Source: Clostridia bacterium (GTDB lineage: Bacteria > Bacillota > Clostridia > Christensenellales > UBA1242). Taken from it: 6,836 nucleotides of DNA. A model generated the notes under the pieces. It searched no databases. It saw only the letters and a program-made list of their open reading frames with translations, and had not been told where the DNA came from. This document shows, piece by piece, positions 5,119 through 6,836 of this stretch (within the stretch, counting starts at the first letter, position 1; every line of letters starts with the position of its first letter). Made by a program: the position numbers and the translations under genes. The DNA lies in assembly GCA_028702545.1 (NCBI GenBank), contig JAQVOQ010000050.1, positions 1 to 6,836 of the forward strand, read 5' to 3'.

Positions 5119-5759
5119 AATGCATTAATTGCATCTAATTTGTTTACTGCGTTAAATATAAAACTTCCCACAACTAAAATATCTGCGCCGCTACTAATTA
5201 AATCTTTTGCTAAAGTGTCATTTATTCCGCCGTCAACTTCAATTAAGCAGTATAAATTTTGCTTTTTTATTATTTGTCTTAACTTACTTATTTTACTTAA
5301 ACTACCAGTCATAAACTTTTGCCCGCTTTTGCCCGGTTCTACGCTCATTACTAGCACTAGGTCAACGAGTGGCAAAAGATGGTATATTTGTTCAATAGTT
5401 GTTTGTGGCTTTATACTAAGCCCCGCTAGCATATTATATTTTTTGATAAGTTTTAGCATTTTTATAAGGTCTTTTTCATCCTTAAACGCCTCATAATGTA
5501 CCGTTAAAATATTGGCACCCGCTTTTGCATATTTCTTAACTAAACTAACAGGGTTTGCCACCATTAAGTGCACATCTAAAACAATTGTGGATATTGCATT
5601 AATTTTTGCAACATCTAAATAATTAATTGTTTTGTCTTCTACAAATTCGCCGTCCATAACATCGCAGTGTAGCATATCAATGTTTAACTCTTCTAACTCT
5701 TTAAAGTAGCCTATTAAATCGTCTTTTGCTGGGTGTGTTGATGCGCTTATTTTAATCAT
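5109..5759 (-). CDS. rpe: Ribulose-phosphate 3-epimerase
   Basis: This is a 216-residue TIM-barrel enzyme interconverting ribulose 5-phosphate and xylulose 5-phosphate in the pentose phosphate pathway. Metal and catalytic residues are in place: Ser7 in the first strand, His31 and Asp33 in LHCDVMDG, His64 in LDVHLM and Asp176 in EVDGGIN. The phosphate-binding VVGSFIF lies near the end. Two family motifs are unusual: the first strand reads KISASTHPAKDD rather than the common IAPSILSADF, and the phosphate loop reads EPGKSGQKF rather than NPGFGGQ. A relative acting on another sugar phosphate cannot be excluded. I chose ATG 5759 because it gives the family N-terminus; an in-frame upstream extension to 5813 lies inside rsgA and has no family match. 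The start overlaps the rsgA stop by eight bases, suggesting translational coupling. Confidence 0.9.
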   Translation of the reverse strand: MIKISASTHPAKDDLIGYFKELEELNIDMLHCDVMDGEFVEDKTINYLDVAKINAISTIVLDVHLMVANPVSLVKKYAKAGANILTVHYEAFKDEKDLIKMLKLIKKYNMLAGLSIKPQTTIEQIYHLLPLVDLVLVMSVEPGKSGQKFMTGSLSKISKLRQIIKKQNLYCLIEVDGGINDTLAKDLISSGADILVVGSFIFNAVNKLDAINALKK

Positions 5760-6615
5760 ACCTACTCTCCCACCTTTTTTTAATATCATTATAATGAGCA
5801 ACATATCTGTCATATCGGTCTTTGTTTAACTTACCAGTTGCAACCGCTCTTTTTACGGCACATTCACCTAATAACATTTGAACATGATTGCACGCTCTAT
5901 ATTTGCAATCGTTACTAAACTCTAAAAACTCGCCATAATATTCGTGCAATTTTTTAGGTTCAACTTCAAATAAATCAAGTAAACTAAAACCCGGAGTATC
6001 AACGATTAGTGTATTATTATCTAGTTCAAAAACTTCGGCACTTCTAGTAGTGTGTTTACCTCTGTCGGTTTTTTTACTCAATTCTCCCACCTCTAAATCC
6101 AACTTGGCAGAAAGTGCATTTAATATAGTGCTTTTGCCTACTGCTGATTGCCCTACAAATACGCTCAATTTGTTTTGTAAATGCTCTTTTAACTCATCTA
6201 ATTTTAAATGATGTTTAGCACTGATTACTATAATATCGTCTACCACACTAGCGTATTGGTTTTTTATATCTGTTACAAACGCTTCATTTATAAGGTCGCT
6301 TTTATTTACTACTAAAAGCGTGTCAATATCCATATTATCAGCATAAATAATTAGTTTATCTACGAGCATAAGGTCAGGCTGAGGCAATTTTGCAATTATT
6401 ATAACTAATTGGTCAATATTAGCAACTTTTGGACGCACTAAAAAATTTCTACGCGCTAAAATTTTTGTAATAAAATATGTGCCATTTTCTTCTAAAAATT
6501 CTACTTCATCGCCTATTAAAAACTCTGCAATTTGCTTAGTCTTTTTTTGTGCAACACAATTATATGTTGCATCACCGCTAAAAACCGTGTATATTGCACC
6601 AATACCTTTAATCAA
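5752..6615 (-). CDS. rsgA: Ribosome small subunit-dependent GTPase RsgA
   Basis: RsgA is a circularly permuted GTPase that helps late 30S maturation. Counting from the TTG at 6615 there are 287 residues: an OB-fold domain (about 1-65), then GTPase motifs in permuted order. These are NKSD (104-107), SAK (132-134), GQSAVGKST (155-163), the GKHTTR switch (186-191) and DTPG (206-209). A zinc domain follows with C237, C242, H244 and C252. The His-to-last-Cys gap is seven residues rather than the usual five, and the common EP is missing. The start is uncertain. TTG 6615 has only AAAGG four bases away. In-frame ATT codons at 6627 and 6630 sit behind AGAGGT, and IKGKLIK aligns with the family start (B. 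subtilis MPEGKIIK). The gene follows rlmN closely and overlaps rpe. Confidence 0.93.
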   Translation of the reverse strand: MIKGIGAIYTVFSGDATYNCVAQKKTKQIAEFLIGDEVEFLEENGTYFITKILARRNFLVRPKVANIDQLVIIIAKLPQPDLMLVDKLIIYADNMDIDTLLVVNKSDLINEAFVTDIKNQYASVVDDIIVISAKHHLKLDELKEHLQNKLSVFVGQSAVGKSTILNALSAKLDLEVGELSKKTDRGKHTTRSAEVFELDNNTLIVDTPGFSLLDLFEVEPKKLHEYYGEFLEFSNDCKYRACNHVQMLLGECAVKRAVATGKLNKDRYDRYVAHYNDIKKRWESRYD

Positions 6616-6635
6616 TTTGCCTTTAATAATTTATT

Positions 6636-6641
6636 ACCTCT
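6636..6641 (-). promoter_or_regulatory. Ribosome binding site that may set an ATT start for rsgA
   Basis: AGAGGT on the minus strand lies directly after the rlmN stop. It is five bases before ATT 6630 and eight before ATT 6627, both in frame with rsgA. It is 20 bases from TTG 6615, too far for normal use. No ATG or GTG occurs in frame between the upstream TAA (6631-6633) and the TTG. Confidence 0.45.
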
Positions 6642-6707
6642 TTATTTATTATTTAAATGTTTTTGCCTTAGTTGTCCGCAAGCCGCATTGATATCGTCGC
6701 CTAATGT
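6642..6707 (-). pseudogene. rlmN: 3' end of rlmN (23S rRNA A2503 methyltransferase), cut at the boundary
   Basis: The minus-strand frame ends LGDDINAACGQLRQKHLNNK and a TAA at 6642-6644. The INAACGQLR block is the conserved C-terminal signature of RlmN, a radical-SAM enzyme methylating 23S rRNA and some tRNAs. Exactly 20 native codons remain. The next codon is made by the boundary repeat, followed by an in-frame TGA (6708-6710), so the gene is broken there. Its position just before rsgA matches Firmicute gene order, without prpC-prkC between. Confidence 0.8.
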
Positions 6708-6712
6708 TCATG
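6705..6712. repeat. Right copy of 8-bp direct repeat TGTTCATG
   Basis: This is identical to 101-108 and in the same orientation. The rlmN frame stops here from the left, and a GC-richer plus-strand frame begins here towards the right. Between the repeats 6596 bases are enclosed. Confidence 0.75.
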
Positions 6713-6836
6713 AAACCGACAATCAAAAGATACTCAGCATACTCAATGAAGTGATTACACTGGAGCCCGATGCCGCCTTTGCATATTTCCTTATGGGAGG
6801 TTCCTACAGCAACCTGAAGCAATACGATATGTCGAA
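6705..6836 (+). CDS. Right fragment of the interrupted gene, TPR-like (partial, runs off window)
   Basis: The frame from 6706 reads VHETDNQKILSILNEVITLEPDAAF and goes on to AYFLMGGSYSNLKQYDMS at the window edge. The pattern, with LEPDAAFAYF, a Gly-x-x-Tyr-x helix and LKQYD, is a typical tetratricopeptide repeat, a helical protein-binding module. There is no start codon or ribosome binding site at the beginning of this piece. It joins in frame to the fragment at 3-108 when the 6604 bases between the repeat copies are removed. Codon use and GC resemble the left fragment and not the AT-rich middle. The style suggests Bacteroidales, but that is a guess from composition and needs a database search. 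Confidence 0.65.

Noticed and set aside
5760..5813. Longer rpe start giving an 18-residue N-terminal extension
   Set aside because: The extension lies inside rsgA, has no family similarity, and the internal ATG at 5759 gives the standard N-terminus.
109..6704. Terminal inverted repeats or a transposase that would make the insert a transposon
   Set aside because: Comparing the two ends (GATATACTATTG against TTAGGCGACGAT on the other strand) shows no match, and no recombinase-like frame exists inside.

Overview
Most of the window (about bases 109-6704) is AT-rich DNA that looks like the chromosome of a low-GC Firmicute, probably in the Clostridia. The evidence is gene order. Reading leftwards on the minus strand there is the 3' end of rlmN, then rsgA, rpe, a 44-codon small gene, a divergent rpmB on the plus strand, yloU (Asp23 family) and yloV/fakA (DhaL-DegV). 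This is the rlmN...rsgA-rpe...spoVM-rpmB-yloU-yloV block known from Bacillus subtilis, without prpC-prkC between rlmN and rsgA. Strong AGGAGG-type ribosome binding sites and a four-cysteine L28 fit that assignment. No genus can be named from the sequence alone.

Layout from the left. Bases 1-108 are an open fragment of an unrelated plus-strand gene with visibly higher GC. Bases 109-781 (minus) hold the first 224 codons of a PAS-domain sensor that is cut off at the boundary. Bases 782-1233 carry that gene's promoter and a near-perfect tandem duplication of about 136 bp containing terminator hairpins. Bases 1234-1823 are a minus-strand tRNA array transcribed Val(TAC)-Gly(GCC)-Cys(GCA)-Leu(TAA), with a broken tRNA-Gly-like remnant between Val and Gly. 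Bases 1955-2288 hold a small Asn-rich hypothetical gene with terminator hairpins. Bases 2424-4457 are yloU-yloV, and 4660-4839 is rpmB with its own promoter and terminator. Bases 4899-5033 are an unannotated 44-residue gene with a very good ribosome binding site and a sigma-K-like promoter. Bases 5109-6707 are rpe, rsgA (overlapping by 8 bases) and the last codons of rlmN.

The strongest anomaly is at the edges. The sequence TGTTCATG occurs at 101-108 and at 6705-6712. Removing everything between the two copies joins the left and right plus-strand fragments in one reading frame, giving a single protein that runs into a TPR-like helical repeat. So a 6.6 kb piece of Firmicute chromosome, cut through genes at both ends, sits inside a gene that looks like it belongs to another organism, with an 8-bp direct repeat resembling a target-site duplication. 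No transposase, integrase or terminal inverted repeat is visible. A chimeric or constructed contig is the most economical explanation, but the repeat is striking and can be checked.

Functionally, the central block is housekeeping. RsgA matures the 30S subunit, RlmN modifies 23S rRNA, L28 is a 50S protein, Rpe serves the pentose phosphate pathway, and the YloV/FakA-like protein with its Asp23 partner is linked to fatty-acid phosphorylation. The likely novel pieces are the 44-residue Arg/Cys-rich gene, the 86-residue Asn-rich gene and the structured tandem repeat.
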